DNA of 64,000 nt from Cephalopachus bancanus (lineage: Eukaryota > Chordata > Mammalia > Primates > Tarsiidae): NCBI GenBank assembly GCA_027257055.1, contig JAPVLO010000044.1, forward strand, positions 4,154,001 to 4,218,000, in the 5' to 3' direction. A program made the position numbers and the translations under genes. The notes below the pieces were generated by a model. It saw only the letters and a program-made list of their open reading frames with translations. It made no database searches and had not been told where the DNA came from. Of the stretch, positions 42,538 to 54,887 are shown in pieces; positions within the stretch are counted from its first letter, which is position 1; every line of letters starts with the position of its first letter.

Positions 42538-42817
42538 ATGGACCCTAACAGAAATAAAATCTTTAAAATTCTAGACATAGATTTTGAAATGTTGATAAGA
42601 AAATTGATTAGTGAGCTTCAGGAGAAAATTGAAAACCAGTATAAAGAAATTTTAAAAACTATTCAGGACATGGATGAAAAATTATCCAAAGAGATAGACA
42701 CCTTAAAAAAAAGAAGAATCATTTAGGAAAGTACAAACTGCAGGTGAAAGTTTTAACAGTAGACTAGAACAAGCAGAAGAAAGAATCTCAGAACTTGAAG
42801 ACAAGAATTTTGAATTA

Positions 42818-43104
42818 GCCGGGCTCGGTGGCTTAGCCTGTAATCCCGTGCCTTTGGGAGGCTGAGGTGAGTGGATTGCCTGAGCCCGCGGGTTCGAGAC
42901 CCCCTGGGCAGCGAGACCTCATCTCTACAATAAATCAAAAAATCAGCCAGACATGGTAGCGCATGCCTGTAATTCTGGCTACTTGGAAGGCTGAGGCAGA
43001 AGGATCGCCGCAGCCCAGCAGGTCAAGGCTGCCGTGGCCAGAAGCGGCCACTGCACTCCAGTCTGGGCGACAGAGTGAGACTCCAACTCAAAAAAAAAAA
43101 AAAA
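42818..43104 (+). mobile_element. Young Alu inside L1 ORF1
   Basis: Complete dimer starting GCCGGGCTCGGTGGC; linker 'tctacaataaatcaaaaaat'; right arm with GTGGCCAGAAGCGGCCAC; end 'gagactccaactcaaaa'. Target duplication gaattttgaatta (42,805-42,817) and gatttttgaatta (43,105-43,117), one mismatch. Same subfamily as 37,485 and 44,254. Confidence 0.97.
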
Positions 43105-43751
43105 GATTTTTGAATTAACACAATCAGACAACAAGAAAAAAAAAATCAAGAGAATGGAATAAAATCTCCAAGAAATGTGAGATGATGTAAAATGTTCAAA
43201 TCTAAGAATCATAGGTGTTCCTGAGGAAGAAGAGAAAACAACAGGTTTGGAAAACTCATCTGAGAGAAAAATGGAGGAAATGTCCTTGGCCTTGCTGGAG
43301 ATCTAAACATTCATATACAAGAAACTGAAAGAACCCCAGAAGAAAGAGTCATTGCAAAAAGGTCATCCCCAAGACATATAATCATCTGGTTATGCAAAAT
43401 TAATGTGAAGGAAATAAGTTTAAGAGCAGTGAGACAAAAGCATCAAATAACTTACAAAAATAAACATATCAGATTAAGAGAGAGTTATCAGAAGAAATAT
43501 TAAAAGCCAGAAGGATAGGGGGCCCATCATCCATCCCCTCAAGCAGAGTAATAGTCTGCCAAAGTTTCTATATCCCACCAAACTAAGTTTTTTAAATGAA
43601 AGCAAAAGGAAGTCATTCTCAGAAAACTAAATGCAGAGAATTTTTCACCACTAGAGTGGCTCTACAAAATACTGAAACAAAAGATCAAAATACACCAGGA
43701 GAAAAATGCTGGAAATCATAAAACTCACAGGCCTTATGGAACACCAACACA

Positions 43752-43785
43752 AGATAGATGATAGATAGATAGATAGATAGATAGA
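43752..43785 (+). repeat. (GATA)n microsatellite
   Basis: About eight near-perfect GATA units inside the ORF1-ORF2 part of the older sense L1; likely polymorphic. Confidence 0.93.
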
Positions 43786-44168
43786 ACGAACAATGGTATA
43801 ATGAATGGAATAGCACCTTATGTATCATTACTAACTCTGAAGTAAAAATTATCAATGCCCCACTGAAATGACACAGACTGGCAAATATCTGCTTCCTTTA
43901 AGAGACCCATTTAACACACCAAAGACTCCTATGGACTCAAGGTAAAAAAGTGGGGGAATGTGTTTCATGCAAATGAAAACTAAAAATGAGCAGGAGTAGC
44001 CATTCTCATATCAGATAAAACAGACTTTAAATTAACAGTAAAAAAAAAAAAAGACAGATAGTTATATAATGATAAAGGGATCAATCTAACGAGAAGACAG
44101 CAATTTTAAATATATATTTGCCTGATACCAGAACTCCCAGCTTTATAAAAACAAATACTATTAGACCT

Positions 44169-44191
44169 AGAGAGAAAGAGAGAGAGAGAGA
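44169..44191 (+). repeat. (AG)n tract
   Basis: Short purine dinucleotide run in the L1 ORF2 endonuclease region; it shifts or ends the frame. Confidence 0.8.
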
Positions 44192-44253
44192 CTTCAACGC
44201 TCCACTGACAGCAATAGACAGATCATCAATGCCAAGTCAATAAAGAAACACTG

Positions 44254-44530
44254 GCCGGGCTCGGTGGCTCAGCCTGTAATCCGCGCCTTTGGGAGGCTGA
44301 GGTGAGTGGATTGCCTGAGCCCGTGGGTTCGAGACCCGCCTGGGCAGTGAGACCTCATCTCTAAAATAAATCAAAAAATCAGCTGGGCATGGTAGCGCAT
44401 GCCTGTAATTCCAGCTACTTGCAAGGCTGAGGTGGAAGGATCGCCGGAGCCCAGCAGGTCAAGGCTGTGGTGGCCGGGAGCGGCCACTGCACTCCAGTCT
44501 GGGCGACAGAGTGAGACTCCAACTCAAAAA
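44254..44530 (+). mobile_element. Young Alu inside L1 ORF2
   Basis: Complete dimer starting GCCGGGCTCGGTGGC; left-arm 'gaggtgagtggattgcctga'; right arm with GTGGCCGGGAGCGGCCAC; A-tail. Perfect 12-bp target duplication aaagaaacactg at 44,242-44,253 and 44,531-44,542. Confidence 0.97.
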
Positions 44531-45682
44531 AAAGAAACACTGGAGTTAAACCAGACCCTAGAGAAAGTGGAATTAACAGACATCTACAAAACATTCCACC
44601 CCAAAACTAAAGAATATACATTTTTCTCATCAGCACATGTAACATTGTCTAAGACAGACTATATGATAGGCCACAAATCAAATCCTAATACATTTCAAAA
44701 AATCAAAATCATATCAACCACCTTATTAGACCTCAGTGGAATAAAACTAGAAATTAACTCCAAGAAGAACTTGCAAAAACATGAAAGTGAAATGATCTGC
44801 TCCTGAAAATTCCCTGGGTCAACAATGAAATCAAGAGGGAAATTTTAAAATTCCTTGAAAAGAATGACAAAAATGAAACAAGTTATCAAAACCTCTGGCA
44901 CACAGCCAAAGCTGTGCTCAGAGAAAAATGTATAATGTTGAAGGCCAACATTAATAAAACTGAAAGATCTTATATTGACAACCCAACATAACACCTCAAG
45001 GAACTAGAAAAACACAAACCAAACCCAAAGCTAGCAGAAGAAAATATGTAACACACATCAGAGCAGAACTAAATGAAATAGGAATTTAAAAATAAAAAAC
45101 AATACAATGGATCAAAAAAATTTTGGTTCTTTGAAAAGATAAACAAAATTGATAGACCACTAGCTAGATTAATTAAGAAACAAATAGAGAAGATTCAAAT
45201 TAGCTGAATCAGAATGAAAATGGAGACATTACAACTGATACAATGGAAATTCAAAAGATTATTCAAGACTATTATGGACACCTCTATGCAAACAAACTAG
45301 ACAATCTAGAGAAAGTGAATAAATCCCTGGAAACATACATCCCCCCAACCTTGAATCAGAAAGAAATAGAAACCCTTTCTATTAATAAGATCGAAACAGT
45401 AGTTAGAAGTCTTCCAATGATAATAACAACAAAAGTCATTGAGCTGATGGACTCACAGTCATATTTTGCCACACCTTCAAAGAACTGGTACCAATTTTAC
45501 TGAAGCTGTTCCACAAGACTGAAGAGAAGAGAATCTTCCCAAATTCAGTCTATGAGGCCAGTGTCACACTGATACCAAAGCCAGGAAAAGACACACCAAA
45601 AAAAGAAAACTACAGACCAATATTGCTTATGAACATAGATGTGAAAATCCTTGACAAAATATTAGCAAACTGAATTCAACAG

Positions 45683-45704
45683 GAATAATAATAATAATAA
45701 TAAT
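45683..45704 (+). repeat. (ATA)n expansion in L1 ORF2
   Basis: 'ataataataataataat' sits between the ORF2 words 'ttcaacaggaa' and 'ccatcatgaccaagtgggtt', where other L1s have non-repetitive codons. Confidence 0.85.
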
Positions 45705-47992
45705 CCATCATGACCAAGTGGGTTTTATCCCAGGGATGTAAGGGTGGTTCAACACAGACAAGTCAATAAATGTGATCCACTACATAAATGTAATTAAAAA
45801 CAAATATTTTGTGATCATTTCAATAGATTCAGAAAAAGCATTTGATAAAATACAGCATCACTTCATGATAAAAACCCTCAGCAAAATAGGCATAGAGGGA
45901 ACATTCCTCAAAATAATAAAAGCCATAGACAACATGTTCACAACCAATGTCATCCTAAATTGAGAAAAGTTTAATGCATTCCCCTTCAGAACTAGAACAA
46001 GGCAAAAATGTCCACTTTTACTACTCCTATTCAAGATAGTACTGGAAATCCTAGCTACAGCAATCAGGCAAGAAAAAGAAATAGAGTATCCAAATTGGAA
46101 AAGAAGAAATCAAACTATCTCTGTATGCCAACAATATGATATTATACTTACAGAATCGTAAAGACTCCTCCAAAATACTCCTGGACTTGATAAATGAGTT
46201 TTGTAAAGTTTCCAGACACAAAATTAATACACATAAATCAGTAGCACTGCTATACACCAATAGCAACCAAGCTGAGAACCAGATCAAGAACTCAATTCAA
46301 TTTGCAATAGTGGCCAAAAAGCTAACGTGCCTAGGAATATATTTAATTAAGGAGGTGAAAGATCTTTACAAGGAGAACTGTAAAATTCTGACAAAAGAAA
46401 TTGTAGAGGACATAAATGGGAAGCATCTCATTCTCATGGATTGGAAGAATAAACATTGTTAAAAAGGCCATGTTACCCAAAGTAATCCACAGATTCAATG
46501 CAAACCTCATCAAAAGACCAACATCATTTTTCACAGATTTAGAAAAAGAATCCTAAAATTCATATGTAACCATAGAAGAGCCAGAATAGCCAAAACAATG
46601 CTAAGCAAAAAGAACAAAGCTGGAGGCATCACATTACCTGACTTCAAGTTATACTATAAGACTGTAGTAACCAAAACAGTATAATACTGGTACAAGAGCA
46701 GACACATGGACCAACGGACAAAATAGAGACTCCAATAATAAACCCAAATACCTACAACCAACTGATCTTTGACAAAACAGACAAAAACATACACTAGGAA
46801 AAGGATACCCTATTCAACAAATGATGCTGGGAAAATTGGATAGCCACATGCAGAAAAATGAAACTTGATCCCTATCTCTCCCCATACACAAAAATTAACT
46901 AAAGATGGACTAAAGACTTAAACGTCAGACCTGAAGTCATAAAAATCCTAGAAGAAAACCTAGAAAAAACTCTTCTAGGCATCAACCTAGGTCAAAAATG
47001 TATGGTCAACATCCCAAAAGCAAATGCAACAAAAACAAAAATAAATAAATGGACTCAATTAAACTAAAAAGCTTTTGCACAACAAAAGAAATGATCAAAA
47101 GAACAATTAGACAACCTACAGAATGGGAGAAGATATTTTCAAACTATCTATGTGAAAAAGGACTAATATCCAGAACCTAAACAAATCAACAAGGAAAAAT
47201 TGAATCACACCATTAAAAAGTGGGCAAATAACATGAACAGAGATTTCTCAAAAGAAAATATACAAATGGCCAAGAAACATGACAAAAATGTTCAACATCA
47301 CTTACCGTCAGGGAAATGCAAATCAAAACCACAATGAGATACCACTTACACCAGTCAGAATGGCCACTATTTAAAAATCAAAAAATAATAGATGCTGCCA
47401 TGGATATGGAGAAAGGAGAATGTTTATACACTATTGGTGGGAGTGTAAATTAGTAAAACCTCTGTGGAGATTTCTCAAAGGACTAAAAAAGTAGATCTAC
47501 CATTAGATCCAGCAATCTCACTCAAAGGAACAGAGCTTGTGATATAAAAAAGACACCTGCACCTCTGTTTACCAAAGCACAATTCACAATTGCAAAGATG
47601 TGGAATTAACCAAATGCCCATCAACCCATCAGTGGATAATGAAAATGTGGTATATATACACTATGGAATACTATTCAGCTATCAAAAAGAATGAAATCAT
47701 ATATTTTGCAAAAACTTGGATAAAATTGGAGAACACCATCCTAAGTGAACTAACTCAGAAAACCAAACACCATATAAGCTCCCACTTACTTATAAGTGGG
47801 AACTAAACTAAGGATCTGCAAAGACATAGAGAATGGTATAATGAATACTGGAGACTAAAAATGGGGAGGGGGAAAAGGGGCGGTGGGACAAAAAAATTTC
47901 TGTCAGATACAAAGCACAGGTGGGGTGGTGGGTACACTTAAAGCCCAAACCAAAAACTATTTGTATCCCCTAAAGATATTGAATTTTTTAAA

Positions 47993-49990
47993 AAATCACA
48001 TTGTCTGCAAAGAGGGACAATTTGACTTCTTTCCAATTTGGATGCCCTTTCTTTCTCGTGCCTAAATGAACTGGCTGGGACTTCCAATACTATGTTGAAT
48101 AATAGTGATGAGAGTTGACATCCTTATCTTGTTCCAGTTCTTAGAAGAGAAAGCTTTTCCATGTTCAGGAAGATGTTGGCTATGGATTTGTCATATATAA
48201 TCTTTATTGTGTTGAGGCTGTTTCCTTTTATACCTCATTTATTAAGAGTTTTTGTCATGAAGGGATATTGAATTTTGTCACAAGGTTTTCCTGCATCCAT
48301 TGAGATGATCATATAGTTTTTGTCCTTCATTCTATTGTTGTGACTTATGACATTTATTGATTTATGTATGTTGAATCATCTTTGCATTCCTGGGATCAAT
48401 CCCACTTGATTATGGTGTATTATTATTTTGATGTGTTGTTGGATTTGGTTTGCTAGTATTTTGTCAAGGATTTTTGCATCTATGTTCATCAGGAGTATTG
48501 GCGTGTAGTTTGTTGTTGTGCCTTTGTCTGGTTTTCATGTCAGGGTTGCTGGCTTGGTAGAATGAGTTTAAAAAATTCCCTTTGCTTCCATTTTTTAATA
48601 ACTTGAGTATAATCAGTATTAATTTTTTAAAGCTTGGCAGATTTCTGTGATTAAGCCATTTAGCTTTTTTTCATTGGAAGACTTTTATTATTGTCCCCAT
48701 TGTCATTGGTCTGTTCAAGTTTTTTTATTTCTTCTTGGTTCAATCTTGGTATGTTGTATGTGTCCAGGAATGTATCTATTTCATCAAAGTTTCCAATTTT
48801 GTTGGCATACAGTTGCTCATAGAGTTCTCTCATGATCCTTTGTATTTCTGTGGAACTCATTGTAATGTCTCCTTTTTCATTTCGAATTTTATTTATTGGG
48901 ATTTTCTCTCTTTTTTCTTAGTCTAGCTAATGATTTGATTTTTTCAAAAAAAATCCGCTTTTTGTTTTATTGATCTTTTCCATTGTTTTAAGTCTGAATT
49001 TCATTTATATCTGCTCCAATCTTTATTATTTCTTTTATTCTACTAATTCGGGATTTAGTTTAGTTTTGCTTTTCTATTTTCCTGGGGTGTGTTGTTAAGT
49101 TGTTTATTTTAAATACTTCTTTTTTTAATGTGGGCATTTATTGCTATAAACTTGCCTCATAATGTTTTTTCTTTGTCTCATAGGTTTTGGTATGTTGTGT
49201 TTCTATTTTCATTTTTCTTTCAAGAAATTTTCAAATGTTCTTCTTAATTTCTTCTTTACCCATTTGTCATTTCAGAGCATGTTTTTCAATTCCCATGTAT
49301 TTGTATAGTTTTGAATGTTTCTCCGGTATTGATTTCCGGTATTGTGGTCAGATGAGATACTTGATATGATTTTGATTTTTTAAAAAATTTTGGGGACTTT
49401 TTTGTGTCCCAACAAAAAGTCAGTCTTGTAGAAAGTTCCATGTGCTGATGCAAAAAAATGTGTATTTTATAGCTGTTGTGTAAAATGTTCTGTAAATATC
49501 TATTATGTTCATTCGGTCTATGGTACAGTTAAGCTGATGTTTCTTTGTTGATTTTCTGTCCAGGTAACCTGTTCAATGCTGAGAGGGAAGTGTTGAAGTC
49601 CCCAACTACTACTGTGTTGGGTTCTATCCCACCCTTTAGATCTGACAATATTTGATTTATATATCTGTATGCTCTGGTATTGGGTGCATATATATATATT
49701 ATATTATCTTGCTGTATTGGTCTCTTCATTATTATATAGTGTCCTACTTTGTCTCTTTTAAACTTTTTAACTTAAAGTCTGTTTTGTCTGATGTAAGTAT
49801 AGCTACTTCTTCTTGCTTTTGGTTTCTATTTGCATGGAATATCTTTATTTGCCTTCACTTTTAGTCTACATGTGCCTTTACAGATGAGATGAGTTTCTTA
49901 TGGAAAGCATATAGTTAGGTCTTGGTCTTGTTTTTTAATTCACTTATCTAGTCTATATCTTTTAAGTGGGGGAATTTATAGATCTTTGTT
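47993..49990 (-). mobile_element. L1MA-like element, antisense, third part
   Basis: Resumes with 'tctgcaaagagggacaattt' (antisense RT box), then 'catccttatcttgttccagt', 'ttgaatcatctttgcattcc', 'tttttgcatctatgttcatc', 'ttggtatgttgtatgtgtcc', the endonuclease region ('gaagtgttgaagtccccaac') and 'tgatgtaagtatagctactt'. The frame at 49,529-49,729 carries I-Y-A-P-N-T-R-A and V-V-G-D-F-N-T-S of the endonuclease. Toward 50,000 it runs into ORF2's start. Confidence 0.83.
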
Positions 49991-50029
49991 TCTTTCTGTT
50001 TTCTATAATTTCGTTGCAATGTGTACTCA

Positions 50030-50625
50030 TTATGGTGTCCTGCTCATGACTGCGTGTACCTCTTTAATCATGTTTTTCATCAATACTGAAAAATTGTTGG
50101 AACATTATCTTTGAATATTGCCTCTTTCTTATTATCTATTCTCCCCTCAGAAACTCCCATTACTTCCTAATTCATGTTTCTTAACCTTTTTTTTCAAATT
50201 ATTACAACTTAATTTCTCTGTAAGGCACTCATTTTTCTCACCAGTATTATAACCAATGTTCATGTGCTTTTTATTTCAAAATCTATTTTTTTTCTAGAAG
50301 TTCTATGTAATTCTTCAAATCTGCCTGTTCTCTTAAAATGTCATTTTTCTTACGTAAATGATTTCTACTTTTATATCTTTAATCATTTTAAGTATGCTTA
50401 CTTTGTAGTATATTATGAAATTTTTATTAATCCAAGTTCTTGGTATTTTGATTCTTATTTATTTATCCATTTATCTATCAGTCAAATCTTACATAGCATT
50501 TACTATGTCCTGGGTACTTGCAAGTATTAAATTATTTAATATTATTCTGCCTGTTGACTCTCTATTGTTTTCTTTCCTCATGTGTTTTATAATTTTGGAT
50601 TGTGTGTTCATCTTCAGTTGTGCTT
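50030..50625 (-). mobile_element. Old L1/HAL1-like ORF1 region, antisense
   Basis: 'tattgcctctttcttattat', 'tcagaaactcccattacttc' and 'agaagttctatgtaattctt' followed by 'caaatctgcctgtt' follow the antisense ORF1 coiled-coil order of ancient L1/HAL1. Decayed; could also be the ORF1 of the L1MA-like element next to it. Confidence 0.6.
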
Positions 50626-51310
50626 AAATTATGGATCTCCTGTGGCATGGAAGTAATGGGAATATTCCTTCACAAGGTGTATTTTCTATTGCCAAGAATC
50701 TAAGAAGTAACATTATCTTAGAAGTAATCTGTACATTAATTCTTCGGTTTCATGTAGAACATGTAAAGAATACATTTAGATACTATTTTTCCACAAAGCA
50801 TAGAATAGAACTTTTAATTTCTCAAGTAATTTTTAAAATATATTTTTTTATGTAACATTTTTTCTAGGATGAGTTTGTGAACTTCATTTTCAGACCTCAT
50901 AACACTTGTGACACAGTGGTGGAAGTTTAGAAGAGAGGAAGAAGGCCAGTGGAGGACACTGGGAATGGAGTTAACCAGTACTGTAGTTTTTAGATAACAG
51001 TTTGAACTAACACAAAGTTGGGTACCTTTTTTGAGCCCTACATTGCTTAAATTTAAACAACAACAACAAAAAAACAATGTTAATTTCAAATAACTCACTT
51101 AGAATGAGAAAATTACAAGTTGTGAATCTGATTCAAAAAACATGCAACTCATCATTTGGTCTATTTCAGAAATGTTTGCCTTTTCAAGTTATTCTTTTTC
51201 TTCTTGCATCTTTTGAATATCCTCTGGGTACAGTGTATTTTCCACTAATGACCCTGAAAATATATCCCAACTCATATACTCTTCTTACAATGTGACTTTT
51301 TCATTCCCTA
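50626..51310. other. Unclassified non-coding DNA
   Basis: No gene or named repeat; includes a short (CAA)n patch at 51,056-51,068. Confidence 0.4.
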
Positions 51311-51718
51311 GCAGGAGGTAACATCTATGTCCCTACCTCTTGATACTGGGTGGATCCTTGTGCCTGTCATTATCTTGTGAAAATGTGATGCCATGTGACT
51401 AGACCATAAAATAAGATACACCTTCTTCCTGGCTCTTTTTCTTGGGACACTTGCTCTTGGAACTCAGACTTCAGGTTATGAGGAAGCTCAGGCCACATGT
51501 GGAGGCCTTGTACATGTGATTCTGGCTGACAGCTAACTACCAGTCGTGTGAGGAAGGCACTAGTACCAGACACCATCTGGCTATAACTTCATGGAAGTCC
51601 ATGGAGAGAGCACTACTTAGCTATTACTCATCAGCTTCCAGAACTGGGTGAGTCAAGAAATCATTGCTGCTCTTTTATACTACTATGTTTGGGGTGGATT
51701 GTTATGCAAGATGTTAGG
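51311..51718 (+). mobile_element. MaLR/ERVL-type LTR-like sequence
   Basis: Old LTR pattern: 'atgatgccatgtg'-like words, 'gtgactagaccataaaataa', 'tcttgggacacttgctcttg', 'gtgaggaaggcactagtacc' and 'tttggggtggattgttatgc'. Family resemblance only; subfamily not assigned. The 68-codon antisense frame here is chance. Confidence 0.5.
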
Positions 51719-52477
51719 ATTGGACCCACTCAAATTAAAGCCTTTCAAATAAAAGCAAATGCCTTAGTTGCAAAAAACATTTTTTTTGTCCAGAGCCAAA
51801 GCAAAGATACATTTTCTTGTCTCTTCATGTGGATAGCTGAAATTTTCTAGCACCCTGGATCAGTCCTTCAAGTATTTTGGATAATGAAGAGTTTTCCATT
51901 CCAACTTTCTGCCTCATTCAGACCCAAGACCACATCCCCTAGCCTTTAATTTAACTAAAAACTTAATCACCAGGTATAATAATACACTAATTCACACATT
52001 CACCCTTATCCTCCTAAGGATAGCCACAACATGAGCTTATATATTTTTTTCCCTGTGCTTTTCTCTTTAAATTCTGTTTCTGGTACCTGGTGATTTTCCT
52101 TCCTTTCTTACAGAATCAACCATGAATTTGTCTGTTTTTATAATTTAGCTCTCATTTCTAAGCATGTATAGCTAGAAGTGTTTTTTGGTTTTTGTTTTAT
52201 ATTAATTTAGTTTGCCATCAGGATGGAATCAGAAGTCCTCTTTAAAAAAAAAAAAAAAGTCCTTTAGAGGGTTTTAAGTGGGGAAAGATATAATTTGTTT
52301 TATGCTTTTAAAAATACTTGTGATGAATCAGTAGAGGCTGACTGTAGAGAACTGAGACTACTATGCCCATGTCTGGACTTGGTGTGGAAAATGTCATGAT
52401 CTATTAGAAATGTCAACTAAGGTACAGAAAGCAGAGTGTCAGTGTGCACCATATGTATCTTCTAACCCTGATTAGTG
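51719..52477. other. Unclassified non-coding DNA
   Basis: No gene seen; an A14-like run near 52,243-52,257. Nothing diagnostic. Confidence 0.4.
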
Positions 52478-52565
52478 TCTCATTTTTAACTTGGAGAAAT
52501 TGAAACACAGAGAAATTCAGCAACTTGCCCATAGTCACTCAACTAGAGGGTGTATTTCCAAGGTA
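52478..52565 (-). mobile_element. MIR fragment
   Basis: Antisense MIR core: 'gagaaattgaaacacagaga' then 'cagcaacttgcccatagtca' and 'ctcaactagagggtgtattt'. Confidence 0.68.
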
Positions 52566-52605
52566 TGCTTTTTAGTCACTTTTTTTCTACAGAAGGTTTT
52601 CTTCC

Positions 52606-52625
52606 TTTTTTTTTTTTTTTTTTTT
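52606..52625. repeat. T20 homopolymer
   Basis: An uninterrupted run of twenty T, without an adjoining Alu or L1 that I can recognise. Confidence 0.9.
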
Positions 52626-52664
52626 GCATTATTGAAGATGTCATGGTTTATGTAATCTAGAGTC

Positions 52665-52810
52665 AGGTTCTAATTAATTAAACATTTCTAGGCACCAGAG
52701 ACTTTGCTCAGTGCTGACAACAGAAAGATTAATAAGAAATAGTCCCTGCCCTTGAGGAGCTCACACTCCACCCAGCAAGCTTAGAATAATCAAGGCAGAG
52801 AATAAGGGCT
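52665..52810 (-). mobile_element. L2-like fragment (possible)
   Basis: 'tctaggcaccagagactttg', 'cagtgctgacaacagaaaga' and 'gtccctgcccttgaggagct' followed by 'cacactcca' resemble the antisense LINE-2 3' region. Diverged. Confidence 0.5.
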
Positions 52811-54209
52811 AGAGCAGCTGAATATACATGGTGGTCTGGAAAAAAACAGAGAAGTACTTGCTTGCGGAAAGGTCAGGAAGGTGAAATTTAATCTATGCAA
52901 AATCTATTCTGGTTTGTTTGGTTGTACATCTAGTCCAGGAGTAGAATAAGAAAATGTTCTATTTTTAACTCTGTATTCATTCATGTCATTCCATAAATAT
53001 TTACTTAAATATTTGCTGAGTTCTCTCCTCACATCAGGCTCCTCATGGCAAAAGCCAAGGGAGAATGACTAGGGAAAAAAGCCACCCTGGGGGATCACAG
53101 GACAACTTCTCCCTAGATTATAGGTAACAGAAAAGCAAAGCCATTAATAAAAATAAATATATATATTTTTATTTTTTTGTGTACTAATAAGGGGAGCATA
53201 CTTAGTTGGGTGTCAACCATCACCTTATATAGGCAGGTTCATGTTAATGGGGCCAGCAAGAAGGCATATCAGAGTTTTCAGCTACCCTCTCCATGGAGGC
53301 TCACAGCCTGGCCAGATGATGATGGCCACTGAGCAGTGTGGAGATATGTTACTTTCACTCATGCCTCTTCTACTGAATTCAAAAGTCACTGGTACCCTTA
53401 ATCTAGTTAACACATCTAGGAGGGTTCTCTATGTCACATTCAGCTTTTTCAAGACATGGTTAGGCTTGTGGGCCTGAGTTTGGTTGACACTATTTCCAAA
53501 TTTTTGGAATCAAGTGTCAAGTTCTTATGCAATTCTTATGTGAAAGATAGCACAAAGTAGTAAAATATGGCCATTCCAAAATGTCTGCATTCCTAAACTG
53601 GCTTGCCTGTGGTCAGCAGGGCAACACCATCACTGCCTTATAAGCTACATATGTCAGAATCCCTTTTGCTATTGGTTTCAGGTAAGAGTTTGCCAAAGAA
53701 ATGCATAATGGTTTGTAAATTTCTTACACTTGTGGTTCACAGAGTTCTGCTATTCAGCAGACTATACAGCTCAAAATCCTTGGAACCTAGTGCAGACTGA
53801 GAGGGACAGAGGGCATTATATAAATGCCACGATCTTGAGTTACTCAAAAATATGTCTTGCTAACAGTAAAAAAAAAAATCTCTCCTCCCCAAAAATGGCC
53901 TGCTTCTTTTACTTGACGGGGGTTTCTTAATTTGGGCACAGGGGGTGGAGGGCTCCTATCAGAGCTTTTGACCTTCTTCCTAGTTCAGGAATATCTTTAG
54001 TAGTGTCCCAGGGTTCTTACCATCAAGCTCAAGGTTCTGTTCACAACTTCCTTCAGGAAACCTACAGATCTTCATGGCAATTGCATTTTTTATGACTTGC
54101 TCGCCTAGCCCAGAATTCCTGAAGCATACTTGTAAATTGGAGCACACAATTTATAAGACATGATTCTGTCCTTGAGGAATTTTATCCCTAGATAAATGAC
54201 TGGTAATGA
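52811..54209. other. Unclassified non-coding DNA
   Basis: No exon with supporting features. 53,155-53,180 is a short (TA)/T-rich patch. Frames at 53,241-53,477, 53,603-53,800 and 53,730-53,930 show no domain and mutually overlap. Confidence 0.4.
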
Positions 54210-54325
54210 AGATCCCAATTACCTTGATTTGATCATTACACATTGTATATGTATCAAAATATTACACGTACCCCCCAAATATGTACAACTATGATATATC
54301 AATAAAAAAGAATGAAAAATAAATT
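54210..54325 (+). mobile_element. Short L1 3' tail
   Basis: 'gatttgatcattacacattg', 'tatcaaaatattacacgtac' and 'tatatcaataaaaaagaatg' are the last ~110 bases of an old primate L1 3' UTR plus A-rich tail. Confidence 0.78.
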
Positions 54326-54887
54326 TCAGCCCTTGAAAAGTTAAACAGTGAAGCAAGAGACATCACCAGGCAGGGTGGTATTCGTTGTCAGTCATTGTGA
54401 AGGCAGGCAGGGCTTTGACAGTAGCTTGATGATTGTATCTGTTAGAATTTACAATCCAGTAACAAAGACCAGAAATAACAGTGGCTTGTCCAGGTTCATG
54501 AGGTGGGTGGTCTAGGACAAATTTCAGAGATCCAGGCTCCTGCTGACTTTTTTCTCCACAGTCCGTTTTACATGGTGTCCATTCTCAAAGTTACCTCATT
54601 GTTCGAGATGGCTACTAGAGCTCTAGACATCACATCTGTATTCCAGGAAAGAAGCAAAAGGAAAAGGAGCAAAGGGCACATACTATCCACATGTTTGCTT
54701 CTCAAGGAGTTTTCGTGCAAGTCCCACCTAACAGTCTCTGCATATCTCACTGGCCACTTCTAGTTGCAAAGAAGGCTGGGAAATGTGATAGTATATAGCT
54801 AGGCACACTGACACCTGAAATAAAACCCGAGTTTTGTCACCAAGGGAGAAAGAGGAAATGCATATTTGATGGGCAGTCAGGAATTTC
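54326..54887. other. Unclassified non-coding DNA
   Basis: Nothing recognisable; the 86-codon frame at 54,503-54,763 has no domain. Confidence 0.4.

Larger units (their letters stand above)
42538..43880 (+). pseudogene. Older sense L1 ORF1 remnant
   Basis: ATG at 42,538 begins M-D-P-N-R-N-K-I-F-K-I-L, followed by a Lys/Glu-rich coiled coil (about 60 codons) that stops at 42,724. Coiled-coil words continue ('caagcagaagaaagaatctc' followed by 'agaacttgaagac') to the Alu at 42,818. After it come C-terminal ORF1 words such as 'aatcataggtgttcctgagg', 'gacatataatcatctggtta' and 'agagttatcagaagaaatat', then 'ctagagtggctctacaaaat'. Stops and the Alu make it non-coding. Confidence 0.78.
43900..47810 (+). 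pseudogene. Older sense L1 ORF2 remnant
   Basis: Endonuclease pieces at 43,900-44,800, split by an Alu; the frame at 44,399-44,806 reads V-E-L-T-D-I-Y and L-L-D-L-S-G-I-K where S-D-H-S is usual. 45,243-45,503 covers the segment before RT (Y-Y-G-H-L-Y-A-N-K-L). 45,772-45,963 is RT with [11 protein letters not shown]. Near 46,120-46,140 the catalytic box reads Y-A-N-N-M-I, so both aspartates are lost. 46,136-46,462 follows, and 47,600-47,806 carries the final M-E-Y-Y-S-A-I-K-K. Many stops. Confidence 0.87.
41251..47992 (+). mobile_element. Full-length older L1 (L1PB/L1MA-type), sense
   Basis: Begins 'atactcatgaagatggctga' with a YY1-like AAGATGGC at 41,260-41,267. 5' UTR to about 42,500, ORF1 from 42,538, ORF2 about 43,900-47,810, 3' UTR to the A-rich end at about 47,992. 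Two Alus interrupt it; without them it is about 6.15 kb. It inserted into the antisense L1MA-like element; aaaatca words at about 41,237 and 47,992 are compatible with a target duplication. A different, older family from copies 1-3. Confidence 0.9.

Noticed and set aside
43752..43785. Tetranucleotide repeats as a CRISPR-like array
   Set aside because: Units are 4 bp with no spacers: a microsatellite in a eukaryotic L1.
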